Source: Pirellulales bacterium (lineage in GTDB: Bacteria; Planctomycetota; Planctomycetia; Pirellulales; Thermoguttaceae). Taken from it: 25,291 bases of DNA. The DNA lies in the NCBI GenBank assembly GCA_030605745.1, contig JAUWHT010000149.1, forward strand, positions 1-25,291, given 5' to 3'. Both the position numbers and the translations under genes were made by a program. This document shows, piece by piece, positions 24,477 through 25,291 of this stretch (position 1 is the first letter of the stretch; each line of letters starts with the position of its first letter). The notes below the pieces were generated by a model. The model was not told the DNA's origin, did not search any database, and was given only the letters and a program-made list of their open reading frames with translations.

Positions 24477-25109
24477 ATGAGTATCAGACTTCTAGTTGCC
24501 GATGACCACGAGGTCATTCGGACGGGGCTGGTCAGCTTGTTGGCCGGGACCGGGATTGAGGTCGTTGCCGAAGCCGCCGACGGCGAAGAGGCGATCAAGC
24601 AGGCCCAGAAAACAAAGCCGGACGTGATCCTGTTGGACGTCCGAATGCCCGGCGGCGACGGGCTGGCCACATTGGACAAACTTCACGCCAAGGCGCCCGG
24701 CAGTCGGGTGGTGATGCTCTCGACGTACGACAACCCGACGTACATTGCTCGGGCGGTGGCGTTGGGTGCGAGCGACTATGTGTTGAAGGGCTCCTCACGT
24801 GAGGACCTGGTCGCCACCATCGTGGCGGCGGGCCAGCGCCGGTCGCCCAGCAAGTCCGGCGAGTTGCTCCGCATTGCCACGGTGATGAAAACCCGCGAGG
24901 CGATCGACGACGAGGATGTGCCCTTGACCCAGCGCGAGACCCAGGTGCTCCGCCACGTGGCCCTGGGCCTAAGCAACAAGGAGATCGGCCGCTCGCTTCA
25001 GATCAGCGTCGAGACAGTCAAGGAACACGTTCAGAACATCCTGCGGAAGGTCGCCGTGAGCGACCGCACACAAGCCGCAGTCTGGGCGGTTCACAAGGGC
25101 CTGGTGTAG
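24477..25109 (+). CDS. NarL/FixJ-family response regulator
   Basis: 210 residues. Receiver domain with Asp9-Asp10, phospho-acceptor Asp54 (ILLDVRMPGGDG) and Lys104 (YVLKGSSRED), then a LuxR-type helix-turn-helix at about 150-205 (LTQRETQVLRHVALGLSNKE, SVETVKEHVQNILRK). Typical two-component transcription factor; the HTH is complete. ATG 24477 follows GGGGAGA at 7-nt spacing; the in-frame upstream extension to 24441 is unlikely. No histidine kinase gene is present on the visible side. It diverges from the sigma-54 regulator. An AATTG heptamer array starts 7 nt after its stop. Confidence 0.96.
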   Translation: MSIRLLVADDHEVIRTGLVSLLAGTGIEVVAEAADGEEAIKQAQKTKPDVILLDVRMPGGDGLATLDKLHAKAPGSRVVMLSTYDNPTYIARAVALGASDYVLKGSSREDLVATIVAAGQRRSPSKSGELLRIATVMKTREAIDDEDVPLTQRETQVLRHVALGLSNKEIGRSLQISVETVKEHVQNILRKVAVSDRTQAAVWAVHKGLV

Positions 25110-25116
25110 GAGCGGT

Positions 25117-25151
25117 AATTGAAAATTGGAGAATTGGCAATTGCAAATTGC
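25117..25151. repeat. AATTG-based heptamer array after a stop codon
   Basis: Five approximately 7-bp units (AATTGAA, AATTGGA, GAATTGG, CAATTGC, AAATTGC) start 7 nt after the stop of the NarL-type regulator. Units are more diverged than in the other arrays. Confidence 0.6.
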
Positions 25152-25154
25152 TAA

Positions 25155-25291
25155 GTGAGCCCGCGCAAAAATAACCTGTACAAGTTTGAGCGAGGGTGGC
25201 ACGTCCCTGAGCGCAGCGAAGGGCGTGGGCGCCCGGCTCAACACGCCCTTCGTTCCTCAGGGCGTGCCACCCAATTGATCAAGTTATTTCT
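25155..25291. repeat. GTGGCACG inverted-repeat element, copy 2 (cut by window end)
   Basis: Left arm 25196-25227 (32 nt) is the exact complement of the right arm of copy 1, and right arm 25242-25270 (29 nt) is the exact complement of the left arm of copy 1. The left flank (GCCCGCGCAAAAATAACCTG from about 25158) resembles the left flank of copy 1 in the same orientation, and the right flank (to 25291) resembles it in inverted orientation. Confidence 0.88.

Noticed and set aside
25136..25155. Possible sigma-54 promoter (TTGGCA...TTGC)
   Set aside because: The GG and GC dinucleotides are not 10 nt apart; the sequence is part of the AATTG heptamer array.

Overview
The window reads as chromosomal DNA of a GC-rich planctomycete, most likely of the Pirellulales group. 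This rests on the mix of families (TlpA-type lipoprotein with a C-terminal propeller, LarA-like protein, very large membrane proteins with amidotransferase-like modules, Hpt and response regulators without a nearby kinase) and on intergenic DNA packed with palindromic and heptanucleotide repeats. It is inference from content, not from a marker gene. There are 23 supported protein genes, no rRNA or tRNA, no CRISPR array and no transposase.

Layout. 1-2118: transketolase on the minus strand, preceded on the + strand side by a palindrome at the window edge. 2291-8644: a run of plus-strand genes: AcpH-like protein, tagatose-3-epimerase-type isomerase, a small toxin-antitoxin pair, scpB, rpe followed 2 nt later by a histidine-phosphatase-like protein with no catalytic residues, accD, and a Ser/Thr protein kinase. 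8784-11424: a minus-strand group: LarA-like protein, yggS, a YgiT-type zinc-finger protein and yggU (DUF167). 11635-14040: a lipoprotein with three parts (LolA/RseB-like, thioredoxin, propeller). 14202-15744: hpt and pgk on the minus strand. 16046-16675: a secreted cysteine-rich repeat protein closed by a strong intrinsic terminator. 16787-22114: two adjacent paralogous membrane proteins of about 860 residues. 22239-22709: a protein with glycine at almost every fifth residue, bracketed by twin palindromes. 22774-25109: a sigma-54 (NtrC-type) response regulator and a divergent NarL-type response regulator.

Central carbon metabolism is well represented (tkt, rpe, pgk, a ketohexose epimerase-type isomerase, accD), but these genes are split over several units. 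Regulatory proteins (Ser/Thr kinase, Hpt, two response regulators) lack their partners here.

The most unusual content is (a) the Cys-rich CEPAT protein, (b) the paired membrane proteins with four amidotransferase-like modules and an exosortase-like N-terminal layout, (c) the Gly-pentad protein between twin palindromes, (d) two enzymes of known fold that have lost active-site residues, and (e) a dense layer of intergenic repeats, including 7-bp tandem arrays that sit on or next to stop codons. All family assignments are from motif recognition by eye; no database search was possible.
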